Part shown: positions 15,407 to 24,420 of the stretch, piece after piece
How positions within the stretch are numbered: position 1 is the first letter of the stretch
Layout of the letters: each line of letters starts with the position of its first letter
Assembly: GCF_003386205.1 (NCBI RefSeq)
Contig: NZ_QRDY01000012.1
Span: 86,971-150,970 of the forward strand
Origin: Cohnella lupini
GTDB lineage: Bacteria; Bacillota; Bacilli; Paenibacillales; Paenibacillaceae
Length of the DNA: 64,000 nucleotides
Reading direction: 5' to 3'
Translations under genes and position numbers: made by a program
The notes under the pieces: model-generated
Told to the model about the DNA's origin: nothing
What the model saw: the letters and a program-made list of their open reading frames with translations, nothing else
The model's database searches: none

Positions 15407-15844
15407 TCACAGAAATTTACGTAAAACGATTCGATTGCCGGCGTCGGTTCTCTCGTAGACGACTTCGCTCATTAATTTCCTGACGAAAAAAATGCCGAGC
15501 CCCCCGATATCCCGCTCCTCGATTCCTAAATGGATGTCCGGTTGTTCCTGTTCAAGAGGATTAAAGGCGATTCCCTCGTCTTCCAACGTAATTTCAATCC
15601 GTCCCGGTTCCACGTTCACGGCTACCGTAATCAGATAATTCCCGTCGTCCCGAGGAAATCCGTAATTAATCGTATTGGTCAGCAATTCCTCGCACGATAA
15701 CGTCAAGTCCCATTTCAACTTGTCCGGCCAATCGGATCGACCGCCGAGTTCGTCGAAAAAGGCATGCAAACGATCCAGTTCGCTTAAGCGATTGGCTAGT
15801 CGGATTACGGTATCGCGTCCGCTTCCATTCCCCTGATCCGTCAC
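15407..15844 (-). CDS. Serine kinase / anti-sigma factor (RsbW/BtrW-like HATPase)
   Basis: 145 residues from a GTG. The HATPase_c_2 motifs are complete: N box CEELLTNTINYGFPR, G1 DEGIAFNP, G2 IGGLGIFFVRKLM. This family phosphorylates STAS partners and binds either the STAS protein or a sigma factor. First gene of the kinase - STAS - phosphatase run, separated by 21 nt from the STAS gene. In Bordetella the related BtrUVW set controls type III secretion; that parallel, and the location beside the CIS, make a role in CIS control plausible but unproven. Confidence 0.9.
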   Translation of the reverse strand: MTDQGNGSGRDTVIRLANRLSELDRLHAFFDELGGRSDWPDKLKWDLTLSCEELLTNTINYGFPRDDGNYLITVAVNVEPGRIEITLEDEGIAFNPLEQEQPDIHLGIEERDIGGLGIFFVRKLMSEVVYERTDAGNRIVLRKFL

Positions 15845-15896
15845 ACTCGCACCCCGCTTCTCTTTCGTCAGCGTTCGCTAGCTTTCAGCTTTTTTC

Positions 15897-15924
15897 ATCA
15901 TATCACATCGCGTTTTCTTTGAAA
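15897..15924 (-). promoter_or_regulatory. Possible promoter of the partner-switch genes
   Basis: On the minus strand TTTCAA (15919-15924) and TATGAT (15897-15902) are 16 nt apart, with TG one base before the -10 (extended -10). It sits about 50 bp upstream of the kinase start. It does not resemble a sigma-B promoter. Confidence 0.35.
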
Positions 15925-15977
15925 TGAAGTTTTATCCATTTTGGACGCATTGCGATCGCCCCTTCGAACTACTTTAT

Positions 15978-18482
15978 TTATGTTTTAGAAGGGCGCGCTC
16001 GCCGCGTAGCCTCGGCCTCCAGCGGATTGTCCGGCCAATAGTGCTTCGGATAACGGCCTTTCAGATCTTTACGCACCTCGAAATAGGCATTGCTCCAGAA
16101 GCTGGCTAAATCCCTCGTCACCTGAACCGGACGTTGCGCGGGGGACAGCAATCTCAGCGTTAGCGGCACTCGACCGCCGGCAATTCGGGGCGTCTCGGGT
16201 AAACCGAAAAGCTCTTGAAGACGGACGGACACCGCCGGCGCGTCCATATCCGCGTAATCGACGGGCACCCGCGATCCGCTGGGAACGGCCCAATGGGTCG
16301 GAGCGGCGTTCTCGAGCTCCCGTCTTTGCTCCCAAGATAACATCGATTCCAGAATGTCCTTCAGATTCAGCCGCTGCAGATCGGACTTCCCCTTCAATCC
16401 ATCAATGTAGCCTGCCAACCAATTCTCAAGCGAACCTAGCAGCGCTTCGTCCGACAGATCCGGCCAAGAGCTATCGTGATGGCGAACGAAAACGGTTCTC
16501 TCCTGCAATTGGCGCGCCGCCTTGGTCCATGGAAGCAAATCCAAGCCTTCCGTTCGAATGCCTTCAAGCAATACTTGAGCCACGCGCTCCGCGGGAGGTT
16601 TGCTTAGCGGTATCTCTTCCAGCAGCAACGCACCTAGCTTCTTGCGGGAACGGCCTCGAACAGCCTTTGCTTCGGAGTCCCAATAAATATGCGTTTCCAC
16701 GTTGATTTCCTTATGCAGATGCAAGGATAATTGTTCAAACGTGATGGAGGCGGCCAATCGAACCCGGCTGTCCGTTCCCGTATCATCGACGTCGGCCACG
16801 ACGATCCATGGCTGGTGCGCAAGCGTCTGACCGCCCGCGAACGTCGCTCCTCTTCCCCCGCTCAACAAATATTTGCCGTTATCCCGTTGCCTGCCGATTC
16901 TGTCCGGATAAGCGAAGGCGAGTAGTAGCCCTATCTCTTGAAGAAGATTCGACTCCAAACCGGATTCCGAGCGAATGCCAAGCTCGCGCTGTAGCCTTTT
17001 GACCTCTTCCAGCAGCCTGCGCCTAGCCCCTTCGTCCACGGCGTACGCTCCGCCGCCCCGAAGAGCTTCCACTCGCACCCGGATGTCCGCGCTCTGCGCC
17101 CTGCCTTCGTAACGGATAAAATCCCGGTTTCCCAGCAATACGGCCAGTTCGCAGCCTAAGCCGCCGAGCCCAAGAGATTCGGCGCGGATCAGCATGTGCG
17201 CTAGCCTTGGGTGATGTCCGAATTCGGCTATTTTCTTCCCATGCGCCGTAACGGACTTTCCGCTCTTATCCATGGCCCCGATCTGAACCAGCAATTCGCG
17301 GGCTTGTTGTAACGCCGGAAGCGGCGGTGCATCCAACCAATTCAATTCCATGACATCCCGCGCTCCCCACACGGACAGCTCCAATAAGAGGGGAGCCAAA
17401 TCCGCCTCCAATATTTCAGGTACGCTGCGGGCTGCTAAGCCTTGCTGCTCCTCTTGACTCCACAAACGGTAACAGGTACCCGCCATCAATCTTCCGGCCC
17501 GGCCGCGGCGCTGATCCGCGGAAGCCGCGGACACCGCAACGGTTTCCAGGCGGGACATCCCCGTTCGGGGAGAAAAGCGGGATACGCGGCTAAGACCGCT
17601 ATCGATAACGACGGTTATACCTTCCACGGTGAGGCTCGTCTCCGCAACCGAGGTTGCCAGCACAACCTTGCGCTGACCCGAAGGCAACGGTGCTAACGCC
17701 TGATCTTGCGCATCGGCGGTCATGCTGCCGTGCAAGGGAAACACCCGTACGCCAGCTTCCGCAGAGATTCTCCCTCTCAGCTTAGCCTCCACGGAACGGA
17801 TTTCCCCCGCCCCCGGCAGGAAGACGAGGATATCTCCGGCGTGCATCCGCAAAGCATCCATAATCGCTTGCGTAACGGAATCTTCCATATATACGCCGCT
17901 CGGCTTGGGACGATATATCGTCTCTACCGGGTAGCTGCGCCCCTCGCTGCTAATGACTGGCGCTCCGCCAAGTAGCTCTGCAACAGGCTCCGCCTCCAGC
18001 GTCGCGCTCATGACGAGCAGCTTCAGATCTTCCCGCAGCAAAGCTTGAGATTGCAAGCACAACGCTAGTCCCAAATCGGCTTGCAAGCTTCTCTCATGGT
18101 ACTCGTCGAAGATGACGAGACCGATCCCTTCCAGAGCGGGATCGGCTTGCAGCATTCTCGTCAGCACGCCTTCCGTAACGACCTCGATCCGGGTTCGCGG
18201 GCCGACCTTCGTATCCATTTTCACTCTATAACCGACCGTTGCTCCGACTGGTTCTCCCAGCCTGTCGGCCATATATTTAGCGGAGCTTCTCGCGGCTAGT
18301 CTCCGCGGCTCCAGCATAATAATCTTTTGCCCTTCAAGCCAAGCTTCGCCTAACAAGGCGAGCGGAACCCGGGTCGTTTTCCCCGCCCCCGGCGCCGCAA
18401 TAAGAATGGCGTTGCCGGAAGATCTCAACGAAAGAAGCAGTTCAGGAAGCACAGAGTCTATCGGTAAAGCACCATTCGTCAC
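15978..18482 (-). CDS. hrpB: ATP-dependent RNA helicase HrpB (DEAH box)
   Basis: 834 residues from GTG 18482, preferred over the ATG-like codon at 18515 because AGGAAG lies 8 nt before it and the protein then begins at the family position (TNGALPIDSVLPELL). Motifs: Walker A AAPGAGKTTRVPL, DEAH variant VIFDEYHERS, SAT motif LLVMSATLE, helicase C motif VVLATSVAETSLTVEG, QRRGRAGR, then helicase-associated and HrpB C-terminal domains. HrpB is a conserved bacterial DExH helicase of unclear cellular role. It appears to be a single-gene unit between the importer genes and the partner switch. Confidence 0.95.
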   Translation of the reverse strand: MTNGALPIDSVLPELLLSLRSSGNAILIAAPGAGKTTRVPLALLGEAWLEGQKIIMLEPRRLAARSSAKYMADRLGEPVGATVGYRVKMDTKVGPRTRIEVVTEGVLTRMLQADPALEGIGLVIFDEYHERSLQADLGLALCLQSQALLREDLKLLVMSATLEAEPVAELLGGAPVISSEGRSYPVETIYRPKPSGVYMEDSVTQAIMDALRMHAGDILVFLPGAGEIRSVEAKLRGRISAEAGVRVFPLHGSMTADAQDQALAPLPSGQRKVVLATSVAETSLTVEGITVVIDSGLSRVSRFSPRTGMSRLETVAVSAASADQRRGRAGRLMAGTCYRLWSQEEQQGLAARSVPEILEADLAPLLLELSVWGARDVMELNWLDAPPLPALQQARELLVQIGAMDKSGKSVTAHGKKIAEFGHHPRLAHMLIRAESLGLGGLGCELAVLLGNRDFIRYEGRAQSADIRVRVEALRGGGAYAVDEGARRRLLEEVKRLQRELGIRSESGLESNLLQEIGLLLAFAYPDRIGRQRDNGKYLLSGGRGATFAGGQTLAHQPWIVVADVDDTGTDSRVRLAASITFEQLSLHLHKEINVETHIYWDSEAKAVRGRSRKKLGALLLEEIPLSKPPAERVAQVLLEGIRTEGLDLLPWTKAARQLQERTVFVRHHDSSWPDLSDEALLGSLENWLAGYIDGLKGKSDLQRLNLKDILESMLSWEQRRELENAAPTHWAVPSGSRVPVDYADMDAPAVSVRLQELFGLPETPRIAGGRVPLTLRLLSPAQRPVQVTRDLASFWSNAYFEVRKDLKGRYPKHYWPDNPLEAEATRRARPSKT

Positions 18483-18548
18483 TTCGTGTTCTTCCTTTCC
18501 TCGCAATCGGCGCACTAGTTCGTGGTCAAATTAGCTTAACACGCAAAT

Positions 18549-18600
18549 AAAGCCGTCCTCAACCCCCCGCGATAACGCGGACGAGTCGGGAACGGCTTTT
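18549..18600 (-). terminator. Terminator-like hairpin after the sugar importer operon
   Basis: AAAGCCGT (18549-18556) pairs with ACGGCTTT (18592-18599), with an inner CGCG/CGCG stem; a short T/A run flanks it. It lies just beyond the stop of the permease gene on the minus strand and just before hrpB. Confidence 0.6.
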
Positions 18601-18616
18601 GGAGGCTGATGATGGT

Positions 18617-19792
18617 TTAACTTCTCTTTTTACGTGTCATGACATCGAAGATTACGGCAGCGGCCAACACTGCCCCGCGAATCATGTATTGGTAGGAAAC
18701 CCCGACTCCCAGCAAGTTCATCCCGCTGGAAAGCGACGCCATGACGATCGCGCCGATAATGGAACCCGTCACCTTGCCCACGCCTCCGGCAGCCGAAACG
18801 CCGCCGACGTAAGCGGCCGCGATCGCATCCAGCTCGAACAAAGTACCCGCGGTCGTCGTTGCCGATTGCAAGCGGGAAGTAAACAGGATGCCGGAAAGCG
18901 CGGATAACATCCCCATGGAACCGAATACGATGTAGGTAATTTTTTTAACGTTAATACCGCTTAGATGTGCGGCTTCCGGGTTGCTACCCACGGCGTAAAT
19001 ATGTCTGCCGAGCACCGTTTTCGTCGTCAGGAAGTGATAGATCACAACAACGATTAGCATAATGATTACCGTCCAGGAAAACCCGTTGTAGCCGGATATG
19101 ATCCATGTAATATAAGCGATGATGGCGGACACGAAAACGACTTTAACCGTGAAAATGCTTTTCGATACGACTTCGAAATTGTATTTGACCTTGCTCTTGC
19201 GCTGCGAGAATTCACTGTAAATATACAAAATAATGACGACAACGCCTAAAATCAAGGAAAGCAGGTTCAATCCGTTGATTTTGGCTATCGAAGGAATAAA
19301 CCCGTTGCCGATCGCGTTAAAGTGATCGTCCTTGATGCTGATCGTTCCGGTTTTCTCCGTCACTTGCAGCAGCGCTCCCCTAAAGATAAGCATGCCTGCC
19401 AATGAGGCAACGAATGAGGGAATACCGATCGAGGCGACCAACACGCCGTTGAACATCCCTATGACGACGCCAAGCACAAGGATAATCGGAATCGTAAGGT
19501 AGAACGGAATTCCCGCCTGCGTCAGGAGGATCGCGGCGATCGCTCCCATGAATCCGGCCGCGAATCCGACGGACAAGTCGATATGCCGAATGACGATTAC
19601 GAGAGTCATGCCGACGGCCAATACGGCTATATACCCCGTGGCATCAAGCAGATTGCTGATATTCCGGGAAGACATGAACAATCCGTCCGTCATGATCGAG
19701 AAGGTCAGCATGATTACGAACAAGGCGATATACATGCCGTATTCGCGAATGTTTACTTTGACTAACGACTTGGCTTCATTAACAAAATTCAT
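18617..19792 (-). CDS. mmsB: Multiple-monosaccharide ABC transporter permease (GguB/MmsB-like)
   Basis: 391 residues, about ten hydrophobic segments. Characteristic stretches include ISNLLDATGYIAVLAVGMTL, IRHIDLSVGFAAGFMGAIAA and the cytoplasmic loop VGSNPEAAHLSGINVKKITY that docks to the ATPase, as in the branched-chain/sugar permease family (RbsC, XylH, GguB). The longer length and extra mid-protein hydrophilic loop (SEFSQRKSKVKYNFEVVS) fit GguB. It is the last gene of a binding protein - ATPase - permease operon, 11 nt after the ATPase. Confidence 0.92.
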   Translation of the reverse strand: MNFVNEAKSLVKVNIREYGMYIALFVIMLTFSIMTDGLFMSSRNISNLLDATGYIAVLAVGMTLVIVIRHIDLSVGFAAGFMGAIAAILLTQAGIPFYLTIPIILVLGVVIGMFNGVLVASIGIPSFVASLAGMLIFRGALLQVTEKTGTISIKDDHFNAIGNGFIPSIAKINGLNLLSLILGVVVIILYIYSEFSQRKSKVKYNFEVVSKSIFTVKVVFVSAIIAYITWIISGYNGFSWTVIIMLIVVVIYHFLTTKTVLGRHIYAVGSNPEAAHLSGINVKKITYIVFGSMGMLSALSGILFTSRLQSATTTAGTLFELDAIAAAYVGGVSAAGGVGKVTGSIIGAIVMASLSSGMNLLGVGVSYQYMIRGAVLAAAVIFDVMTRKKRS

Positions 19793-19803
19793 AGGTGTTC
19801 CTC

Positions 19804-21324
19804 CTATTGCGTTGCGTATTGCATGATTTTCTCCTGATCGGCCTCGTCTATCGACAATTCGCCTTTGATTCTGCCCTCTGCCATGACATAGATGCGATCA
19901 CTCATCCCCAGCACTTCCCCAAGCTCGGAAGAAATCATGATAATGCTCATGCCTTCATCGATCAGCTTGTTCATAATCGTGTAGATTTCGAACTTAGCTC
20001 CGACGTCGATACCGCGCGTCGGTTCATCCAAGATCAATAGCTTAGGACCGACGAAAAGCCACTTGCCCAACGACACTTTTTGCTGGTTGCCACCGCTCAG
20101 ATTGCCGACGATCTGTTCTACGGACGGCGCCTTCACGTTTAAATTATTTTTGTATTGGTTAGCGACTTTGACTTCTTCGTTAACGTTGATTACCCCGCTT
20201 GAGGAAATCGCGCGAAGATTCGCGGCGGTAACGTTGCTCTTAATGTCTTGAATCAGGAATAATCCGTCGCCCTTCCGGTCTTCGGTTACGTAAGCAATAC
20301 CTGCCTTGATCGCTTCGCTCGGATGCTTAATCGTTCTCGGGATACCGTCCAGCAATAATTCGCCCTGCAGTTTATAAGACTTCGGATTGCCGAAGATGCT
20401 TAACGCCAGCTCCGTGCGTCCGGAGCCCATTAAGCCGGCTATTCCGACGATTTCGCCTTTTTTAACGTGCAGATTAACTTCCTTCACGACTTGCCTGCCC
20501 AATTGGGGATCATGCGCGCTCCATTTTTTAACCTCGAGAATCGTTTTACCGATAGCTTTGTTAGCTCTCTTCGGATAAATATCGTCGATCTCCCGACCGA
20601 CCATGTTCTTAATGATGATGCTTTCGGAAATTTCTCCTTTGGAAGCATCGAGCGTGCAGATGGTACGGCCGTCGCGGAGCACGGTGGCCTTATCGGCGAT
20701 CGCGATGACTTCTTTCAGCTTGTGCGAAATCATAATGCAGGTGATGCCTTGATTTTTCAGCTCGCGGAGGAGCTCCAGCAGGTTCTCGCTATCGTTCTCG
20801 TTCAGCGCGGCCGTCGGCTCATCCAAAATAAGCAGCTTGACGTTCTTGCTTAACGCTTTGGCGATTTCGACGAGCTGCTGCTTGCCTACGCCCAATTCTT
20901 TAATCAACGTCTCGGGATTCACGTTCAGCTTTACCTTCTGCAGCATTTGCTTAGCTTGCACGATCGTCTGATTCCAATCGACTAACGCGCCGCGCTTCAC
21001 TTCGTTACCCGCGAAAATATTTTCGTAGACCGTAAGATCGGGGAACAAAGCCAGCTCTTGGTAGATGATTGCGATTCCCGTTTTCACGCTGTCGCTGATC
21101 TTGCCGAAGTTCTGCACGCTTCCTTCGAAAACGATATCCCCCGAATAGGTGCCGTGCGGATAAACGCCGCTAAGCACCTTCATCAGCGTGGATTTACCTG
21201 CCCCGTTTTCGCCGATCAAGCAGTGAATCTCGCCTCGTTCTACCTTAAAAGTGACGTCGGATAGCGCTTTAACGCCCGTGAATTCTTTGGAAATTCGGTT
21301 CATCTCTAAAATATAATCGCTCAT
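19804..21324 (-). CDS. mmsA: Multiple-monosaccharide ABC transporter ATPase (GguA/MmsA-like)
   Basis: 506 residues from ATG 21324, which has TAAGGAGTG nine nt upstream; the longer frame to 21393 lacks a ribosome site. Tandem ABC domains: first Walker A GENGAGKSTLMKVLSG, signature LGVGKQQLVEIAKAL, Walker B LLILDEPTAAL; second GLMGSGRTELALSIFG (degenerate Walker A, normal for this family), signature LSGGNQQKVSLGKWL, Walker B LLILDEPTRGIDVG. Supplies ATP hydrolysis for the adjacent permease. Confidence 0.94.
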   Translation of the reverse strand: MSDYILEMNRISKEFTGVKALSDVTFKVERGEIHCLIGENGAGKSTLMKVLSGVYPHGTYSGDIVFEGSVQNFGKISDSVKTGIAIIYQELALFPDLTVYENIFAGNEVKRGALVDWNQTIVQAKQMLQKVKLNVNPETLIKELGVGKQQLVEIAKALSKNVKLLILDEPTAALNENDSENLLELLRELKNQGITCIMISHKLKEVIAIADKATVLRDGRTICTLDASKGEISESIIIKNMVGREIDDIYPKRANKAIGKTILEVKKWSAHDPQLGRQVVKEVNLHVKKGEIVGIAGLMGSGRTELALSIFGNPKSYKLQGELLLDGIPRTIKHPSEAIKAGIAYVTEDRKGDGLFLIQDIKSNVTAANLRAISSSGVINVNEEVKVANQYKNNLNVKAPSVEQIVGNLSGGNQQKVSLGKWLFVGPKLLILDEPTRGIDVGAKFEIYTIMNKLIDEGMSIIMISSELGEVLGMSDRIYVMAEGRIKGELSIDEADQEKIMQYATQ

Positions 21325-21455
21325 CGTCATGCACTCCTTAACCGAACAACTCGAGTAAAACGGTTGCGCCGCCTTTAGTCCGGCATCAAACATTTGTCGT
21401 GCTACCGGATGAGTAAATGGTTGAAAACTTCTTATACCCGATAGCTCTTGCGAAT

Positions 21456-21493
21456 CAAGGAATAGTGATAGACGTATCTATCACTATTCCTTG
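21456..21493 (-). promoter_or_regulatory. Perfect 17-bp intercistronic hairpin between binding protein and ATPase genes
   Basis: CAAGGAATAGTGATAGA, loop CGTA, then its exact complement. It sits in the 197-bp gap after the binding-protein gene. Hairpins here in solute-importer operons commonly protect the upstream mRNA so that the binding protein outnumbers the membrane parts; that role is inferred. Confidence 0.85.
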
Positions 21494-21521
21494 GCTCATT
21501 GGGTTAATTGACCTCTTGTTC

Positions 21522-22631
21522 TTAGAGGCCCGTGAAATCGCTTGCCGCATAATAAGCGGAGTCTACCATCTCTTTTTTCACGTTTGCTTTGTCCACGACG
21601 ATAACGTCCGTTTGTTTTGCTTTGACTTTGATCTCGCCATTGTCGTATTCGCCGGTCGTTTCCGGCGTATTGCCATCGAGAATAGTGACCGCCATGCCCA
21701 TCGCGTCTTTGACGAGTGTACGCACGTCTTTGAACACCGTCATCGATTGTTTGCCGTCGATGATGTATTGAATGGAAGATTTATCCGCGTCTTGGCCCGT
21801 AACCGCGAAGCTAGTTACTGCTGTGTCGGTTGCGAATACGTCGGCGATCGAACGTGCGGTTCCGTCATTCGGCGCCAAGACTGCAACGTCGCCTTTCATG
21901 TCCGCCGCTGCCGCGGTCAAATGCGTTTGAGCTTTGTTTTTCGCTTCGTTGGGATCCCAGTTCGTGGTGACTTGACCGATGATTTTACTCATTTGGTCGC
22001 GGGACAACTCTTTCGAGTCTTTCACGGCTTCGGCTTCGCTGGAATTAGCGATTTTGAACGAGCCGTCGAGGATTTTAGGCTGAAGCACGCTCCAAGCGCC
22101 TTGGAAGAACAAGAATGCGTTATTATCGGTAGCTGCGCCGGCATAGAGGTACAACGGTTCGCCGGATCCTTTTGCATTGTCGACCAAGTATTGCGCTTGC
22201 GCTGCGCCTACGGCAACGCTATCGAACGTGACGTAATAATCGACGGCTTTGGTATTCGTAATCAGACGGTCGTAGGAAATGACTGTAATCCCTTCATCTT
22301 TCGCTTTCTCTACCGCTGCTCCGGCAGCACTGCCGTCAAAAGGACAGATGATAAGGACGTCAATGCCTTTGTTGATCAACGTTTCTACGTTTTCTTTTTC
22401 TTTGGCGGAAGAGCCTTGGCTGAACAAAATCTCGGTCGTATATTTCGAGCCGTCCAATACGTCTTTGAATCTTTGCTCGTCCTGTACCCATCTCTCCTCG
22501 TCCTTGGTCGGCAATACGATACCGATGCTGACTTCGCTGCTGCTGCCGCCGTCTTTGCTGCATGCCGCCGCGAACATCGCGAACATCATGATAACGAGTA
22601 GTAGCGACATTGATTTAAGGCCTTTTTTCAT
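21522..22631 (-). CDS. chvE: Sugar-binding lipoprotein of the importer (ChvE-like)
   Basis: 369 residues. Lipoprotein signal MKKGLKSMSLLLVIMMFAMF followed by lipobox AAAC. The mature protein is a periplasmic-binding-protein type I fold (SIGIVLPTKDEERWVQDEQR, DGSAAGAAVEKAKDEGITVI, NDGTARSIADVF, VTGQDADKSSIQYIIDGKQS), closest in pattern to ChvE/multiple-monosaccharide binders. First gene of the importer operon; a strong hairpin separates it from the ATPase gene. A CcpA-like cre site lies in its promoter region, so carbon-catabolite repression is likely. Confidence 0.92.
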   Translation of the reverse strand: MKKGLKSMSLLLVIMMFAMFAAACSKDGGSSSEVSIGIVLPTKDEERWVQDEQRFKDVLDGSKYTTEILFSQGSSAKEKENVETLINKGIDVLIICPFDGSAAGAAVEKAKDEGITVISYDRLITNTKAVDYYVTFDSVAVGAAQAQYLVDNAKGSGEPLYLYAGAATDNNAFLFFQGAWSVLQPKILDGSFKIANSSEAEAVKDSKELSRDQMSKIIGQVTTNWDPNEAKNKAQTHLTAAAADMKGDVAVLAPNDGTARSIADVFATDTAVTSFAVTGQDADKSSIQYIIDGKQSMTVFKDVRTLVKDAMGMAVTILDGNTPETTGEYDNGEIKVKAKQTDVIVVDKANVKKEMVDSAYYAASDFTGL

Positions 22632-22699
22632 TTTTTATTTACCCCTCTCAAATATGTTTCGGGTGATGACAAATCCAACTATATCACCGGACATGCGTT

Positions 22700-22718
22700 A
22701 TGAAAGCGCTATATTGTA
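22700..22718 (-). promoter_or_regulatory. Probable cre (CcpA) site at the importer promoter
   Basis: ATGAAAGCGCTATA (22700-22713) closely matches the cre consensus TGAAARCGYTTWCW. It directly abuts TACAAT (22713-22718 on the minus strand), a possible -10 box, about 80 bp before the binding-protein start. A CcpA complex here would block initiation. Confidence 0.6.
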
Positions 22719-22809
22719 GCACTCTTTTACGAGCGTCTAGACTTTTTTACACTTGGGGAGTTATTGGTTCGAAAATATCGAGTACGTAGCTCCGTGTCTT
22801 GCTTGCTTA

Positions 22810-23175
22810 AACCGGGTAATTCCCGCTACAGTTGGCGATTTACGGTTACTCGTTCAAACCGGGTAATTCTCCCCAAAGTTGGCGATTTGCTCGGAGTTAC
22901 TCGTTCAAACCGGGTAATTCCCGCTACAGTTGGCGATTTGCTCGAAGTTACTCATCCAAACCGGGTAATTCCCTCCTCAGCTGACGATTTGCTCGGAGTT
23001 ACTCGTCCAAACCGGGTAATTCCCTCCTCAGCTGACGATTTGCTCGGAGTTACTCGTTCAAACCGGGTAATTCTCCAAAGTTGGCGATTTACTCGGAGTT
23101 ACTCGTTCAAATCGGGTAATTCTCCCCAAAGCTGGCGATTTGCTCGGAGTTACTCGTTCAAACCGGGTAATTCTC
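22810..23175. repeat. 51-bp tandem hairpin array B
   Basis: CGGGTAATTC recurs at 22813, 22860, 22911, 22962, 23013, 23064, 23113 and 23164: eight units with spacings 47, 51, 51, 51, 51, 49 and 51. The unit runs TTGCTCGG, GAGTTACTCG, loop TTCAAAC, CGGGTAATTC, and a linker of about 17 nt ending GGCGAT. The two arms pair over 10 positions if two G-T wobbles are allowed. Units vary mainly in the linker. The array lies between the xylF-like terminator and the promoter of the chvE-like gene. The 150-codon plus-strand frame across it changes phase at the odd-length units and is not a gene. Confidence 0.92.
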
Positions 23176-23256
23176 GTCGCTGCTGGCGAATTTGCGCTTC
23201 TCACCGTAGTCCGTAGCCCTATCGCTGTGGGTTCTCGATATTTGCAGTCGCAAACA

Positions 23257-23291
23257 AACAGGCCAACCGGGTTGAGCCCGGTTGGCCTGTT
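23257..23291 (-). terminator. Strong terminator after the XylF-like gene
   Basis: AACAGGCCAACCGGG and CCCGGTTGGCCTGTT pair perfectly around a 4-5 nt loop; on the minus strand TTTGTTTG follows. It lies 10 nt after the stop codon. Confidence 0.85.
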
Positions 23292-23301
23292 CCTCATCAC
23301 C

Positions 23302-24420
23302 TTATTTATTCAGGACATTCTTATATACGTCCGCCCTGGAGTGAAAGCCGTCGGCGATGATCGTCTCGGCGATGTTGTGCTTGTCGACGGCGATCGGCGA
23401 GAGCAGGACCGAAGGAACCTCGATTTTCCCGTTGTTCACCTTCCGTACCGCCCCCGGACTCTCGCCCTTCGCAAGCTTCACCGCAAGCTCCGCCGCTTTC
23501 TCGGCCAACGCCTTGATCGGTTTATAGACGGTCATCGTCTGCGTGCCTTCGACGATCCGTTGCGCCGCCGCAAGCTCCGCGTCCTGCCCGGCGACCGGTA
23601 TCCGGCCCGCGAGTCCCTGCGCCGACAAGGCTTGGATAACGCCGCCCGCCGTTCCGTCGTTCGCGGCTACGACCGCATCGATCCGGTTGTCGTTGGCTTC
23701 GAGCGCCGCTTCCATGTTAGCCAGCGCGTTGGCGGGGACCCAGTCTTTGGTCCATTGGTCGTATACGACCGTGATATCCCCCCTGTCGATCAACGGCTGA
23801 AGCACATTGAATACGCCTTTTTTGAATAGATGGGCGTTATTATCCGTATCCGCTCCTCCGATATACACAAACTTGCCAACCGGCACCAAGCTCGTGATCG
23901 CTTTCGCTTGCAGCTCCCCTACCTTCTCGTTGTCGAAGGAAACGTACAAATCGATATCGGCGTTCTTGATCAAGCGATCGTATGCGAGAACCTTAATGCC
24001 TGCCGAGTGTGCCTTCTTGACGATCGCCGCGATCGCCTCGGCGTTATGGGGAACGATGACGAGGATGTCGACGCCTTGGCTGATCAATGTTTCGACTTGC
24101 GAAATTTGCTTCGCGTCGTCTCCGTTTGCCTCCATGACTTCCACTTCCGCGCCCAACGCTTCCGCCGCCGCTCTGAATAGGTCTCTGTCTTTCTGCCACC
24201 GCTCCTCCTGAAGCGTATCCATGGAGAAACCGATCTTGATCTTGCCCCCGAGGGATGCGCTGCCGCCGCCGGCCTTCTCCCCGGACGAAGTCTTCGAAGG
24301 CATCGGCGGTTCCGAGGCATTTCCGCCGTTACGGGCTCCTTTTCCGTCGCAAGCCGAGACAACGCATATCAACGCTAGCGCGAGCACGGTCAACCTGGCC
24401 AACACAAAGCCCTGTTTCAT
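23302..24420 (-). CDS. xylF: XylF-like sugar-binding lipoprotein
   Basis: 372 residues from ATG 24420, which overlaps the upstream stop as ATGA and has AGGGAG nearby; the frame continues open further upstream but that is inside the response-regulator gene. Signal peptide LARLTVLALALICVVSACDG with lipobox, then a Gly/Ser linker, then a type I binding fold: KIKIGFSMDTLQEERWQKDR, YDRLIKNADIDLYVSFDNEK, YIGGADTDNNAHLFKKGVFN, VVAANDGTAGGVIQALSAQG. Pattern fits D-xylose binding protein XylF. No permease is adjacent; it may share the MmsAB importer or feed the sensor system. Confidence 0.85.
   Translation of the reverse strand: MKQGFVLARLTVLALALICVVSACDGKGARNGGNASEPPMPSKTSSGEKAGGGSASLGGKIKIGFSMDTLQEERWQKDRDLFRAAAEALGAEVEVMEANGDDAKQISQVETLISQGVDILVIVPHNAEAIAAIVKKAHSAGIKVLAYDRLIKNADIDLYVSFDNEKVGELQAKAITSLVPVGKFVYIGGADTDNNAHLFKKGVFNVLQPLIDRGDITVVYDQWTKDWVPANALANMEAALEANDNRIDAVVAANDGTAGGVIQALSAQGLAGRIPVAGQDAELAAAQRIVEGTQTMTVYKPIKALAEKAAELAVKLAKGESPGAVRKVNNGKIEVPSVLLSPIAVDKHNIAETIIADGFHSRADVYKNVLNK

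Noticed and set aside
21417..22601. 394-codon plus-strand frame
   Set aside because: Antisense of the ChvE-like gene, whose lipoprotein signal, fold motifs and operon context are clear.
22810..23175. CRISPR array
   Set aside because: The whole 51-bp unit is repeated, without unique spacers, and no cas genes are near.
22764..23216. 150-codon plus-strand frame with 17-residue repeats in array B
   Set aside because: Units of 47 and 49 bp shift the frame so the repeat text changes midway; conserved feature is the DNA hairpin, not the peptide.
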